A DNA stretch of 49,936 nucleotides from JABMRF01 sp964584985 (GCA_964584985.1 CAZPBK010000007.1:1-49936), one strand, 5' to 3'. Positions 7,150-15,150 are shown, counted from the first letter of the stretch. Notes: a model not told the origin generated them from the letters alone. Numbers and translations: made by a program.

Positions 7150-9042
7150 ATGTACAAATACGCCCAATCTACTTATTCGCGCAAAAACAAAAGTTATTAC
7201 AAAAAACCTTTTCGCAAGACCAAAGGTTTTTATATTCTTTTGGCGTTGATTATTTTAATTTTTATCTTTATTTTTTGGTCCATAAAAAACACGGAAAATG
7301 AGACCTCGTCACAACCCAAATATTCTGATCAAACCGGCCTTCCGTCAATGTCCGGCAAGCTAAGCTTTATAAACGGAGAGGTGGAAATAAAAAAAACAGA
7401 ACAAGAGTGGCAAAAAGTGTCGGAAAATTTTCAAGTGGAAACCGGCGACCGCTTAAAAACCGGGCAAGATTCGCGTGCCATTATTGAATTGCCGGATCAA
7501 AGTATAATCAGGGTTAAAGAAAACTCTGAATTGGAGTTTAACGAATTGGGCATGGCTGACATTATAATTGAACAAAAAAGCGGCACTTGTTTTCACCGCG
7601 TTAACAATCAATCCACGGCCATTTACCGGGTAAAAAACGGAGAAACCGAACTAACCGCCCTGGGTACTGGTTTTAATGTGTTTACCAGCAGTAAATTAAC
7701 CTATTTAACCGTTACCGAAGGTCGGGTCAAAACTAAAATTTACAACGGTGACAGTATTGCCAACATGCGCACCGTGGAATCGGGCACCAGAGCGGAACTA
7801 AATCCGGGCTTATCCGTAGAAAAAAGCATTCAAACAAAATCCGTAAAATCCGATGAGCTTTTACAAGATGAATGGTATTCGTGGAATCTGGAAAAAGATC
7901 AAAACAAAAATTATTTTTCCGGTATATTTGAAAAAGCTCTAAAATTGATTATTACCGAACCGGAAAAAACTGAAATTGATACAGAAAAAGAAAAAATAAC
8001 CATATCGGGTTCAACCGACCCGTTAGCCGAAATATTCATGGCCGGCCAGGAATTGGAAAATAACAACGGAGTATTTAATACTGATTATCTACTGGGAACC
8101 GGAGAAAACGAAATCACCATTACCGTCAAAAAAGGCCAAAATCAAAACAAAAAAACGCTTACAGTCAATTGCACAAAAAAAGAGCAAAAAATAAAATTAT
8201 CCGGTGAAACATTAGACAATAATCAGGTAAAACTCTCTTGGGAAGCCAATCAACTGAATGATTTTGTTGAATTTAAAGTTTTAAAAGGTACCAAGGAAAA
8301 CCCCACTTATCCGGAAGCACCTTATCACAGTCTTGACAGTGATTTGAACGGAGATCAATGGGGTAACCTGGAAAACAAAGATTATTATTTCCGGATCTGC
8401 GCCTTGTCCGAAGACAACACTTGTGTGGCTTACAGCAACAACTTTTTAGCCTCTTTTTCCAATGATCCAATAGACGGGAAAATAACCTTAAACGCTTCTT
8501 TAGACAATGATCAGGTCAGCCTGAAATGGAGTCTTTCCTCCGGGCTGGATGATTCCAACGGTCTTAAAACTTTAATCTCTCAAATCTCAAATCCAACTTA
8601 TCCTCAAAGTACCTATCACAGCCTTGACTCGGGAGAAAGACAAGACGACTGGACCAATCTCGATCCGGGTACTTATTATTTCCGAGTTTGTCTGATAAAA
8701 AACAATGAATGTCAAATTTACAGCAATGAACAGACCGTTACTTTGGAAGAACAAAAAGAACAACCGAAAATCACTCTTTCCGTAAACAGTCATAACGGAA
8801 ATGTAACTTTACTTTGGTCAGCAAGTGATCTGCCTCCGGGAGACGGGTATAAAATTCTAAAAAGTAACAATCCCGGTGTATCCTGCTCCGCCTCCGAAAA
8901 TAAAATAATAGATTCTCATACCCAATACGCTTACACTTGGCAAAATTTATCAATTGGACAGACCTATTATTTTAAAATATGTCAAAACCAATCCGGTCAA
9001 TGCTCCACCTGCAGTCAGGAAATACCGGTTGCCGTAAAATAA
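7150..9042 (+). CDS. FecR-domain membrane protein with three Fn3-like repeats
   Basis: A 630-residue membrane-anchored protein. A basic N-terminus is followed by one transmembrane helix (GFYILLALIILIFIFIFWSI), then a FecR-type domain (GEVEIKKTEQEWQKV, VETGDRLKTGQDSRAIIELP, VKENSELEFNE). A linker leads to a bacterial Ig-like piece and three similar repeats, two of which share NPTYP-x-x-x-YHSLDS and YYFR(I/V)C, the third having YYFKICQN. Paired cysteines in each repeat suggest disulfides outside the membrane. In FecR itself this domain senses siderophore receptors; in stand-alone proteins it is thought to bind surface ligands. The ATG at 7150 is chosen because the TTG at 7129 lies too near the -10 box. 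It lies 18 nt ahead of glyA. Confidence 0.8.
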   Translation: MYKYAQSTYSRKNKSYYKKPFRKTKGFYILLALIILIFIFIFWSIKNTENETSSQPKYSDQTGLPSMSGKLSFINGEVEIKKTEQEWQKVSENFQVETGDRLKTGQDSRAIIELPDQSIIRVKENSELEFNELGMADIIIEQKSGTCFHRVNNQSTAIYRVKNGETELTALGTGFNVFTSSKLTYLTVTEGRVKTKIYNGDSIANMRTVESGTRAELNPGLSVEKSIQTKSVKSDELLQDEWYSWNLEKDQNKNYFSGIFEKALKLIITEPEKTEIDTEKEKITISGSTDPLAEIFMAGQELENNNGVFNTDYLLGTGENEITITVKKGQNQNKKTLTVNCTKKEQKIKLSGETLDNNQVKLSWEANQLNDFVEFKVLKGTKENPTYPEAPYHSLDSDLNGDQWGNLENKDYYFRICALSEDNTCVAYSNNFLASFSNDPIDGKITLNASLDNDQVSLKWSLSSGLDDSNGLKTLISQISNPTYPQSTYHSLDSGERQDDWTNLDPGTYYFRVCLIKNNECQIYSNEQTVTLEEQKEQPKITLSVNSHNGNVTLLWSASDLPPGDGYKILKSNNPGVSCSASENKIIDSHTQYAYTWQNLSIGQTYYFKICQNQSGQCSTCSQEIPVAVK

Positions 9043-9060
9043 TTTATTTACAAAAAAATC

Positions 9061-10320
9061 ATGATTAACAAAATACATACTCAAGACCCCGAGGTGGCCA
9101 AAACTCTAAAGGCGGAATTAAAACGCCAGCAGAATTCAATTGAATTAATTCCGTCGGAAAATTTTGTTTCTTTGGCCGTGTTGCAAGCTTTAGGCAGTGT
9201 TTTAACCAATAAATATGCCGAAGGCTATCCCGGACAAAGATATTACGGTGGCACAAACAATGTTGATATTATTGAAAATTTGGCCATAGAAAGAGCTAAA
9301 AAGCTTTTTTCGGCCGAGCATGCCAATGTTCAACCGTTATCCGGCGCGCCGGCCAATATAGCCACTTATTTTGCTCTGCTCAAACCCGGAGAAACCATCC
9401 TGGGCATGGATCTATCGCACGGAGGACATCTGACGCACGGCCATCCGGTCACCGGCATGAGCAAAATTTTTAACTTTGTCAGATATAAAACCGATCCGCA
9501 AACCGGTTTAATTAATTATGAAGAATTGGAAAAACTAACACAAAAACATCAACCAAAATTGATCTTGGTCGGCTATTCAGCTTATTCCCGAGAAATTGAT
9601 TATAAAAGAATCAAAAACATTGCTGACAAAATCAAAGCCTACACCATGGCTGATATAGCTCATTTGGCCGGCTTGATCGCGGCCGGAGAAATGAATAATC
9701 CGGTGCCAATCTTTGATGTGGTCACCACCACTACGCATAAAACCCTGCGCGGTCCCAGGGGCGGGATGATTTTATGTAAAAAAAACCTGGCTAAAAAAAT
9801 TGATAAGGCGGTTTTCCCCGGACTTCAAGGTGGCCCACATCAGCACAATATCGCCGCCAAGGCCGTGGCTTTTGGTGAGGCTCTACAACCGGAATTCAAG
9901 GATTACGCCAAACAAATAAAGAAAAACGCCAAGACTCTGGAAAACAAATTAAAAGATTCAAAATTCAAAATTCAATTTCAAACCACGGACAATCATTTGC
10001 TTTTGCTGGATGTCAGCGGATATGGTCTTTCCGGAGCTCAAGCTGAAAAATTTTTGGATCAAGTAAATATTACTTGCAATAAAAACATGATCCCCGATGA
10101 TCCACGTAGCCCGTTAGATCCCTCCGGTTTAAGAATTGGCACTCCGGCCATGACCACCCGCGGTTTTAAAGAAAAGGAATTTACCACTGTGGCTGATTTA
10201 ATAACAAGAATCTGTCAAAATCCTGAAAATAAATCCGTTCAAAGCGAAATCAAACAAGAAGTAAGAAAATTAACTGAGAAATATCCTCTTTATCCGGAAT
10301 TAAATTATTCATTAAACTAA
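9061..10320 (+). CDS. glyA: Serine hydroxymethyltransferase
   Basis: A 419-residue PLP enzyme that interconverts serine and glycine while loading the one-carbon unit onto tetrahydrofolate. Family signatures include IELIPSENFVS, the NKYAEGYPGQRYYGG loop, the THKTLRGPRGG segment whose lysine forms the PLP Schiff base, and PGLQGGPHQHNIAAKAVA. Length is normal for the bacterial family. Upstream there is no Shine-Dalgarno site, only A-rich sequence. It precedes folD by 13 nt, so both likely come from one transcript, and their products share methylene-tetrahydrofolate. Confidence 0.97.
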   Translation: MINKIHTQDPEVAKTLKAELKRQQNSIELIPSENFVSLAVLQALGSVLTNKYAEGYPGQRYYGGTNNVDIIENLAIERAKKLFSAEHANVQPLSGAPANIATYFALLKPGETILGMDLSHGGHLTHGHPVTGMSKIFNFVRYKTDPQTGLINYEELEKLTQKHQPKLILVGYSAYSREIDYKRIKNIADKIKAYTMADIAHLAGLIAAGEMNNPVPIFDVVTTTTHKTLRGPRGGMILCKKNLAKKIDKAVFPGLQGGPHQHNIAAKAVAFGEALQPEFKDYAKQIKKNAKTLENKLKDSKFKIQFQTTDNHLLLLDVSGYGLSGAQAEKFLDQVNITCNKNMIPDDPRSPLDPSGLRIGTPAMTTRGFKEKEFTTVADLITRICQNPENKSVQSEIKQEVRKLTEKYPLYPELNYSLN

Positions 10321-10333
10321 AAAAAGATCTAAC

Positions 10334-11170
10334 ATGGACAAAAAAATTATCAACGGAAAATATCTTAAACAAGAAATATTAAAAACCGTAAAAAAACAAA
10401 TCCAAGATTTGGACAAAAGACCCGGTTTGGCCGCTGTATTGGTGGGAGATAATCCGGCTTCAAAGCTTTATGTTAAATTAAAAAAAGCCGCCTGCCAAGA
10501 TTGCGGTATTGAATTTTATGATTATTTATTTGAAGAAAAAACCAATCAAGAAACCATTATCCAATGCTTGAAATATTTAAATCAAGATCCGGAAATTACC
10601 GGAATTTTGGTCCAACTACCTTTGCCTGATAAATTTGATACTGACAAAATTGTCAAAACCCTTGATCGTCGCAAGGACATTGACGGTTTTCATCCAAAAA
10701 ACAGAGAGAAAATGCAAAAATGCGACTATAAAATACTGCCTCCTTTGCCGGCGGCCATTGAACAAATGATCAAATCCACTGAACAGGAAATCAAACAAAA
10801 AAATATCTGTATTTTGTGCAATCATAAATTATTCGCTGATCCATTTTTTTGTTTATGGGACAAAGACAATCAAGTAAATGCCGTCACCACCAAAGATTCT
10901 CAATGGAAAGATCAAGTGGCTCAAGCCGATATTTTGATCGTATCGCTGGGTATTCCCTTTTTTATCACTAAAGAAATGATCAAACCCGACTGCACCATAA
11001 TAGATGTGGGCATAAACAAGCTGGAAAACGGAGAAACCGTAGGTGATGTTAATCTGGCTGATGTGGCCGACAAAGTAAAGTTTATTAGTCCGGTCCCGGG
11101 AGGAGTCGGACCGGTGACTGTGGCCATGCTGTTAAAAAACTTATTGCACTTGGCAGAAATGAACAATTAA
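10334..11170 (+). CDS. folD: FolD-family protein with altered cofactor motifs
   Basis: A 278-residue member of the methylene-tetrahydrofolate dehydrogenase/cyclohydrolase family. Substrate-site features are kept: SKLYVKLKKAAC with the catalytic lysine (about K50) four residues after the tyrosine, GILVQLPLP, KDIDGFHP and the C-terminal SPVPGGVGPVTVAMLL. Two normally near-invariant blocks are changed. The PCTPxG segment reads PPLPAAIEQ, and the nucleotide-binding GRSxxVGxP loop reads LCNHKLFADPFF. The enzyme may therefore have weak or different NAD(P) use, or keep only the cyclohydrolase step. Its position directly after glyA supports a folate role. The family call is firm; full bifunctionality is not. 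Confidence 0.85.
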   Translation: MDKKIINGKYLKQEILKTVKKQIQDLDKRPGLAAVLVGDNPASKLYVKLKKAACQDCGIEFYDYLFEEKTNQETIIQCLKYLNQDPEITGILVQLPLPDKFDTDKIVKTLDRRKDIDGFHPKNREKMQKCDYKILPPLPAAIEQMIKSTEQEIKQKNICILCNHKLFADPFFCLWDKDNQVNAVTTKDSQWKDQVAQADILIVSLGIPFFITKEMIKPDCTIIDVGINKLENGETVGDVNLADVADKVKFISPVPGGVGPVTVAMLLKNLLHLAEMNN

Positions 11171-11187
11171 AAAAATTTTTTATAAAC

Positions 11188-11216
11188 TTGCATCTCCAAC
11201 GGGTTTGAGTTAAAAT
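11188..11216 (+). promoter_or_regulatory. Promoter of dnaB
   Basis: TTGCAT (11188-11193), 17 bp, TAAAAT (11211-11216), leaving a leader of about 45 nt before the dnaB ATG. Confidence 0.65.
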
Positions 11217-11267
11217 AAACTAATAACTCAAGCCCCTTTTTCTTAATATTTATTTAGTTTTTTTCTT

Positions 11268-12659
11268 ATGCCCAAAGACCAAAAAAATATCCCGGCTCAA
11301 AACATAGAAGCGGAACAATCACTGCTGGGAGGGATTTTGGTTGACAGTCGTTCCTTTGATAAAATCGCCGATATTGTTTCGGCTGATGATTTTTATAAAA
11401 AAAGTCATCAAAATATATTTGAATCCATGCGAATCTTGTATTCAAAGCAAGAAGCCATTGACATCTTAACCATTTCCAATTTATTAAAAGAAAAAAAACA
11501 GCTGGATGACATCGGTGGACGAACCTATTTAACAAAACTATCCCAAATCGTTCCCACCGCTTCGCATATAACTCAATACGCCCGGATAATAAAGAAAAAG
11601 GCCACACTTAGAAAATTAAAAGAAGTTTCTTATCAAATAGCCGATTTAAGCGCTGATGAAGAAGGTGAAATAGATTCTTTATTGGATCAAGCCGAACAAA
11701 GCATTTTTTCGGTTTCTCAAAAATTCTTAAGTCAAAACTTTACTCCAATAAACAATATTTTGGGAGCCACTTTTGATCGTATTGATGATTTACATAAAAA
11801 CGCCGGTCAACTCAGAGGCGTTCCCTCCGGATTCAAAGAAATTGATAATATTTTAGCCGGCCTGCAAAAATCGGATTTAATTATCTTGGCCGCCCGTCCG
11901 TCAGTGGGAAAAACCTCATTGGCTCTGGATATTGTTCGTCACGCGGCCATCAGAGCCAAGGTGCCGACCGGTATTTTCAGTTTGGAGATGTCCAAGGAAC
12001 AACTGGTAGACAGATTGCTTTGCGCTGAATCTAATGTAGACTTATGGAAACTGAGAACCGGTAAACTTTCTGACCGTAGCGGAGACGATGATTTTCCGCG
12101 ATTGGGTCATGCCATGGGTATTTTGTCCGAAGCTCCTATTTTTATTGATGATTCCGCAAATGTTAATGTTATGGAAATACGAACCAAAGCCCGAAGGTTA
12201 AAATCAGAACATAACTTGGGACTGATTGTTATTGATTATTTGCAATTAATGGAAGCCCGGGCTAACGCAGAAAGCCGAGTTCAAGCAGTGGCCGAGATAA
12301 CCAGAGCTTTAAAAGGAATCGCCCGTGAATTAAATATTCCGGTTTTAGCCTTGTCTCAACTTTCCAGAGCCGTGGAAATGAATAAACCGGCCATTCCTAA
12401 ATTGGCTAACCTGCGCGAATCCGGCTCTATTGAGCAAGACGCCGATGTGGTCACTTTTATTTATCGTAAAGCGGCCGATCGTAACTATCGTTTGGAGGAA
12501 TTAACCGCCCAGGAAAAACATCTGGCGGAAATTCATATTGCCAAACACAGAAACGGTCCCACCGGCATGGTTAAACTGTTTTTTGACGCCAGTCGTGCTT
12601 GTTTTAGAAATCTGGATAAAACCTATACTGAAGGAAATAATAACCAGTCAGAGCAGTAA
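11268..12659 (+). CDS. dnaB: Replicative DNA helicase DnaB
   Basis: A 463-residue replicative helicase, hexameric at the fork in characterised bacteria. The N-terminal primase-interaction domain starts at IPAQNIEAEQSLLGGIL. The RecA-like domain has Walker A ARPSVGKTSLA, the EMSKEQLVDRLL region, Walker B LGLIVIDYLQLM, the sensor ALSQLSRAVE and the arginine-finger region AKHRNGPTG. No intein or insertion is present and length is typical. It has its own promoter and stands alone; a hairpin shared with a convergent small gene follows. Confidence 0.97.
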   Translation: MPKDQKNIPAQNIEAEQSLLGGILVDSRSFDKIADIVSADDFYKKSHQNIFESMRILYSKQEAIDILTISNLLKEKKQLDDIGGRTYLTKLSQIVPTASHITQYARIIKKKATLRKLKEVSYQIADLSADEEGEIDSLLDQAEQSIFSVSQKFLSQNFTPINNILGATFDRIDDLHKNAGQLRGVPSGFKEIDNILAGLQKSDLIILAARPSVGKTSLALDIVRHAAIRAKVPTGIFSLEMSKEQLVDRLLCAESNVDLWKLRTGKLSDRSGDDDFPRLGHAMGILSEAPIFIDDSANVNVMEIRTKARRLKSEHNLGLIVIDYLQLMEARANAESRVQAVAEITRALKGIARELNIPVLALSQLSRAVEMNKPAIPKLANLRESGSIEQDADVVTFIYRKAADRNYRLEELTAQEKHLAEIHIAKHRNGPTGMVKLFFDASRACFRNLDKTYTEGNNNQSEQ

Positions 12660-12680
12660 TAATAAAATTAAACAATAAAA

Positions 12681-12710
12681 AAACCCCGCACGAGTTTGAC
12701 TCGACGGGGA
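12681..12710 (-). terminator. Intrinsic terminator of the 71-residue gene
   Basis: A stem with CCCCG/CGGGG and CGAGT/ACTCG pairs and a small bulge; on the minus strand it is followed by TTTTTTT. On the plus strand no T-run follows, so it mainly serves the minus-strand gene, though it may slow transcripts from dnaB. Confidence 0.75.
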
Positions 12711-12720
12711 TTTGAATATT

Positions 12721-12936
12721 TTAGAAGTCTACTCTGTTTCCTTTGTCGTCCCAGAGGCTATAAAAACTTGTTTCTTGACCTCTTTTTTCAAGATCAGAGA
12801 AAAAAATGGCTACAGTTTCTTTCCCGTTAACATCAGCCAAGAACTGCAGTCTCTTTTCCCCCGGCTTTTCTTCCATCAGACGATACATTCCTTTCGGGGC
12901 TTTTTTTTGCGCCTGTTCTCGTCTACGATTATTCAT
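12721..12936 (-). CDS. Small orphan protein, 71 residues
   Basis: A basic and hydrophilic protein (MNNRRREQAQKKAPKGMYRL at the start, ending SLWDDKGNRVDF). I do not recognise a family. The gene is well supported by its signals: a TTGACA promoter, AGGAGG four bases before the ATG, and a terminator just after the stop. Those signals are far stronger than those of the core genes on either side. There is no signal peptide or membrane segment, so it is probably cytoplasmic. The middle (RLQFLADVNGKETVAIFFSD) looks like two or three beta strands. Confidence 0.75.
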   Translation of the reverse strand: MNNRRREQAQKKAPKGMYRLMEEKPGEKRLQFLADVNGKETVAIFFSDLEKRGQETSFYSLWDDKGNRVDF

Positions 12937-12973
12937 TTTCCCTCCTACTGTTGTGAAAAATACAACATTTATC

Positions 12974-13002
12974 TTTTTATCATATTATTCATTTTATGTC
13001 AA
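12974..13002 (-). promoter_or_regulatory. Promoter of the 71-residue gene
   Basis: On the minus strand TTGACA (12997-13002), 17 bp, TAAAAA (12974-12979). The -35 box is a perfect consensus match. Confidence 0.6.
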
Positions 13003-13014
13003 CACCAAGGACTC

Positions 13015-13043
13015 TTGCCAAATCATCCTAAAAAAACTATACT
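13015..13043 (+). promoter_or_regulatory. Promoter of ybaB
   Basis: TTGCCA (13015-13020), 17 bp, TATACT (13038-13043), with the ATG 31 bases downstream of the -10 box. Confidence 0.6.
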
Positions 13044-13074
13044 TACTATATAATAAAATTAATTTTATATTTTT

Positions 13075-13341
13075 ATGTTTGACAAATTAAAAATGATCAA
13101 GCAAGCCAAAGAAATGCAAAGCAAAATGTCGGAACTGGAAATCACTCATGAAGCCAACGGCTTAAAAATCACTGCCAATGGGAAAATGGAAATCCTGTCA
13201 CTGGCAATAACCAATGAAAATCTTTTGCAAGACCAAGATAAGCTGGAACGCTTTATTAAGCAAGAAGTTAATGCAGCCATTCAAAAAGCTCAAAAAGAAT
13301 CAGCCATGAAAATGCGCTCTGATTTTAGTGGAATGTTTTAA
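13075..13341 (+). CDS. ybaB: YbaB/EbfC nucleoid-associated protein
   Basis: An 88-residue YbaB/EbfC protein. It has the N-terminal helix with KQAKEMQSKMSELE, the strand pair ANGLKITANGKMEILSLAI, and a long C-terminal helix with VNAAIQKAQKESAMKM. These small dimers bind DNA with little sequence specificity. It precedes recR, the usual gene order in bacteria, but here a repeat-rich stretch of about 520 bases and a recR promoter separate them, so they are probably not in one transcript. Confidence 0.93.
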   Translation: MFDKLKMIKQAKEMQSKMSELEITHEANGLKITANGKMEILSLAITNENLLQDQDKLERFIKQEVNAAIQKAQKESAMKMRSDFSGMF

Positions 13342-13380
13342 AAACTCTTAACCGGTCAAAATAACAAAAAATATTATTAT

Positions 13381-13447
13381 TGATTCGTAATTTATTCTCC
13401 GAATAATTCGGATTAAATCTATCAAAATAATTATTTATTGTCATCCT
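13381..13447. repeat. Dispersed repeat, left module, copy 1
   Basis: This 67-base block aligns closely with 25101-25167 and its first part with 25259-25317. It carries the inverted repeat CCGAATAATTCGG and ends in ATTAAATCTATC plus TGTCATCCTG, where the tandem array begins. ATTAAATCTATC recurs at 13849-13860, so the array sits between 12-bp direct repeats. Confidence 0.65.
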
Positions 13448-13703
13448 GAACTTGATTCAGGGTCTCGGGAATCTTTATTGTCANNNNNNNNNNNNNNNNN
13501 NNNNNNNNNNNNNNNNNNNNNNNNNNNNNNNNNNNNNNNNNNNNNNNNNNNNNNNNNNNNNNNNNNNNNNNNNNNNNNNNNNNTTTATTGTCATCCTGAA
13601 CTTGATTCAGGGTCTCGGGAATCTTTATTGTCACCCTGAACTTGATTCAGGGTCTCGGGAGTCTTTATTGTCACCCTGAACTTGATTCAGGGTCTCGGGA
13701 GTC
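13434..13703. repeat. 40-bp tandem repeat array, collapsed at a gap
   Basis: The unit starts TTTATTGTCA, contains CCTGAACTTGATTCAGG (a hairpin of 6 bp) and ends CTCGGGAATC or CTCGGGAGTC. Units begin at 13434, 13474, 13584, 13624 and 13664; the second is interrupted by the gap. Differences between units are single bases (T/C and A/G). The gap inside the array means the true copy number is unknown. It is not a CRISPR because no unique spacers are present. Confidence 0.9.
13484..13583. other. Assembly gap (100 N) inside the repeat array
   Basis: Exactly 100 undetermined bases flanked on both sides by the same 40-bp unit, which is what a collapsed tandem repeat produces. The length is a placeholder. 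Confidence 0.97.
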
Positions 13704-13759
13704 TTTAATTTTACTGTTTTCTATCGTCTTAACCTTTTAGATCCTGAACTAAACTCCAG

Positions 13760-13817
13760 CCTCTCCTGATCTGCATGCCTTCAGACATACGACGGTCAGG
13801 ACGGACTTTATTTGCTT
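13760..13817. repeat. Dispersed repeat, right module, copy 1
   Basis: CTCTCCTG, a short variable stretch, GACGGTCA, then GGACTTTA and a T-rich end. The same order occurs at 25173-25230 (CTCTCTGC, GACGGTCA, GGGCTTTT). The T-rich end supplies the -35 box of recR. Confidence 0.5.
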
Positions 13818-13840
13818 TTTTCTCTTTTTCTTATTATAAA
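13812..13840 (+). promoter_or_regulatory. Promoter of recR, partly inside the repeat element
   Basis: TTGCTT (13812-13817), 17 bp, TATAAA (13835-13840). The -35 box belongs to the end of the dispersed element, so the element may have supplied recR's promoter. Confidence 0.45.
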
Positions 13841-13867
13841 TAGTTCACATTAAATCTATCCTCTCTC

Positions 13868-14476
13868 ATGTTCTACCCCGAACCGATCAAAAACCTTATT
13901 GAATCTTTTACCAAACTGCCGGGCATCGGTCGCAAAACAGCCGAGCGTTTTGTGTTTTATTTGTTAAAACAAAACAAACAGGATGTTGAAAAATTTAGCC
14001 AAAGGCTCTCTAACCTTCATCGCCAAAACTTTACTTGCCCGGAATGCTTTAATTTTTCCGATCAAAGCGGCAAATGCTCCGTTTGCCGCAATGATAAACG
14101 CGATCACCAGACCATTTGCGTGGTGGAGGAAATCCATGACTTGAATATTATAGAATCAACCGGAGAATACCACGGTCTTTATCATGTTTTGGGTGGGAAA
14201 ATTGATCCGCCCGAAGGCATAACTCCGGACAAGCTCACTTTGAAGAAACTGATTGAAAGACTGAGAAATAACAATATAAAGGAAATAATTTTGGCTATAA
14301 ATCCTGATCTTCAAGGCGAAGGAACCATAATTTATTTAAAGAAACTTTTTTCTCAATCTCAATTCAAAGTAAAAGTCTCCATTCTGGCCAGAGGTTTACC
14401 CATGGGCGCGGATATTGAATATGCTGATGAAGCCACGCTGAGCAATGCGCTTAAAGGCCGGCAGGAAATCAAATAA
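13868..14476 (+). CDS. recR: Recombination mediator RecR
   Basis: A 202-residue RecR. It has the N-terminal helix-hairpin-helix (LTKLPGIGRKTAERFVF-like, residues about 10-30), the four-cysteine zinc motif in TCPECFNFSD and CSVCRNDK, and the Toprim domain starting ICVVEEIHDL with GEYHGLYHVLGG. The C-terminus has the usual ARGLPMGADIEYADEATLS. RecR with RecO or RecF loads RecA at gaps in damaged DNA. Length matches the family. No Shine-Dalgarno site is visible. Confidence 0.96.
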   Translation: MFYPEPIKNLIESFTKLPGIGRKTAERFVFYLLKQNKQDVEKFSQRLSNLHRQNFTCPECFNFSDQSGKCSVCRNDKRDHQTICVVEEIHDLNIIESTGEYHGLYHVLGGKIDPPEGITPDKLTLKKLIERLRNNNIKEIILAINPDLQGEGTIIYLKKLFSQSQFKVKVSILARGLPMGADIEYADEATLSNALKGRQEIK

Positions 14477-14487
14477 TCAAGACAAAG

Positions 14488-14509
14488 AATCGCTTAATTG
14501 CGATTTTTT
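14488..14509 (+). terminator. Intrinsic terminator after recR
   Basis: AATCGC (14488-14493) pairs with GCGATT (14500-14505) and a T-run follows directly. Confidence 0.65.
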
Positions 14510-14516
14510 AAATAAC

Positions 14517-14555
14517 AAAAAACCTTGGCTTAACTGTAAGCCAAGGTTTTCTTTC
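14517..14555. terminator. Bidirectional terminator between recR and the 69-residue gene
   Basis: A perfect 12-bp stem AACCTTGGCTTA/TAAGCCAAGGTT with an ACTG loop. A TTTTTTG run follows on the minus strand and a T/C-rich run on the plus strand, so it can serve both convergent genes. Confidence 0.85.
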
Positions 14556-14558
14556 TTC

Positions 14559-14768
14559 TTAGCGAGGATAGACCTTTATTCCCGACTGTTTCAGTCGGAA
14601 GGTCAGCTCTTCCTTTTCCAGACTGCCCGGAAAATTAAACACCCTGATCCATCTCCCATTTTTCTTGATCAAATTACCGGAATCCTCCATTTGCTCGGAC
14701 AATCCGGGTTGGATTTGATCCAAAACATGAATAATCGCTGAATCTGTTCCATCAAGCGCCAACTGCAT
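14559..14768 (-). CDS. Small orphan protein, 69 residues
   Basis: Not recognised. The protein starts MQLALDGTDSAIIHVLDQIQ and ends RLKQSGIKVYPR; it looks soluble and mixed alpha/beta. The ATG at 14768 follows an AAGGGGGAG ribosome site and a TTGACG/TATATT promoter, and a strong terminator follows the stop. An alternative is a longer form starting at the TTG that overlaps the -35 box; it would add KKIKWFILVFGC, which resembles a lipoprotein signal peptide ending in a cysteine. The promoter reading fits the neighbouring genes better, but the lipoprotein option should be kept open. Confidence 0.6.
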   Translation of the reverse strand: MQLALDGTDSAIIHVLDQIQPGLSEQMEDSGNLIKKNGRWIRVFNFPGSLEKEELTFRLKQSGIKVYPR

Positions 14769-14805
14769 TTTCTCCCCCTTTGTTGCGGTTAAACAGCCGA
14801 AAACC

Positions 14806-14834
14806 AATATAAACCATTTTATTTTTTTCGTCAA
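14806..14834 (-). promoter_or_regulatory. Promoter of the 69-residue gene
   Basis: On the minus strand TTGACG (14829-14834), 17 bp, TATATT (14806-14811). Confidence 0.55.
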
Positions 14835-14840
14835 GAAGCA

Positions 14841-14872
14841 AAAACCTCCCGAACTGAGATTCAGGAGGTTTT
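14841..14872 (-). terminator. Terminator of the interrupted paralog
   Basis: AAAACCTCC (14841-14849) pairs with GGAGGTTTT (14864-14872); on the minus strand the T-run continues. It ends the gene cut by the second gap. Confidence 0.8.
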
Positions 14873-14877
14873 CCGAT

Positions 14878-15150
14878 TTATCTTGCCGGCAACGCCTCAA
14901 AAGGCGCTCTCGGGCATTGAGGAAAATCAAACCTTTTCTGATAAAGCCCTTTGGTAATATAAACCATATCAGAATTCTCCTGCGGATAATAAAGCAGAGT
15001 CAAACCCTGTTCGGGTTGGATATTGCCTGAAAGCTCGTAGTCATCACTCCAAACTCTCACATGCAACTCTTTCTCTCCCATGTTAAAAAGCTCCAACGAG
15101 TTCTCGTGAGCCGTAATCCGCAGATTGTCCCACTGTCGGCGACAAGGATG
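14878..15150 (-). CDS. Paralog A, 3' part only (5' end in assembly gap)
   Basis: The visible 90 residues run from HPCRRQWDNLRITAHENSLE to FDFPQCPRAPFEALPAR. They are homologous to the C-terminal part of the gene at 15455-16015: both have a cysteine, then L(R/K)(I/V)xAHxxSLE(L/V)xNxG, a strand-rich middle and a closing FCP/QCP cysteine. The paired cysteines suggest an exported domain with a disulfide. The start codon lies in the gap, because leader, hairpin and GAGGAGGA ribosome site are present just beyond it (15251-15331). By comparison with the paralog, the missing part should encode two membrane helices. Function unknown. Confidence 0.75.
   Translation of the reverse strand, partial: HPCRRQWDNLRITAHENSLELFNMGEKELHVRVWSDDYELSGNIQPEQGLTLLYYPQENSDMVYITKGLYQKRFDFPQCPRAPFEALPAR

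Noticed and set aside
12712..13090. Plus-strand frames opposite the 71-residue gene
   Set aside because: The minus-strand gene has promoter, ribosome site and terminator; the plus frames have none and overlap its regulatory DNA and the ybaB promoter.
13431..13679. Open frames running through the 40-bp repeat and the N run
   Set aside because: They arise because the repeat has no stops in some frames and N is read as any residue; there is no start signal or conserved protein.
13434..13703. CRISPR array
   Set aside because: Repeats are directly joined at 40 bp with no unique spacers, and no cas genes are near.
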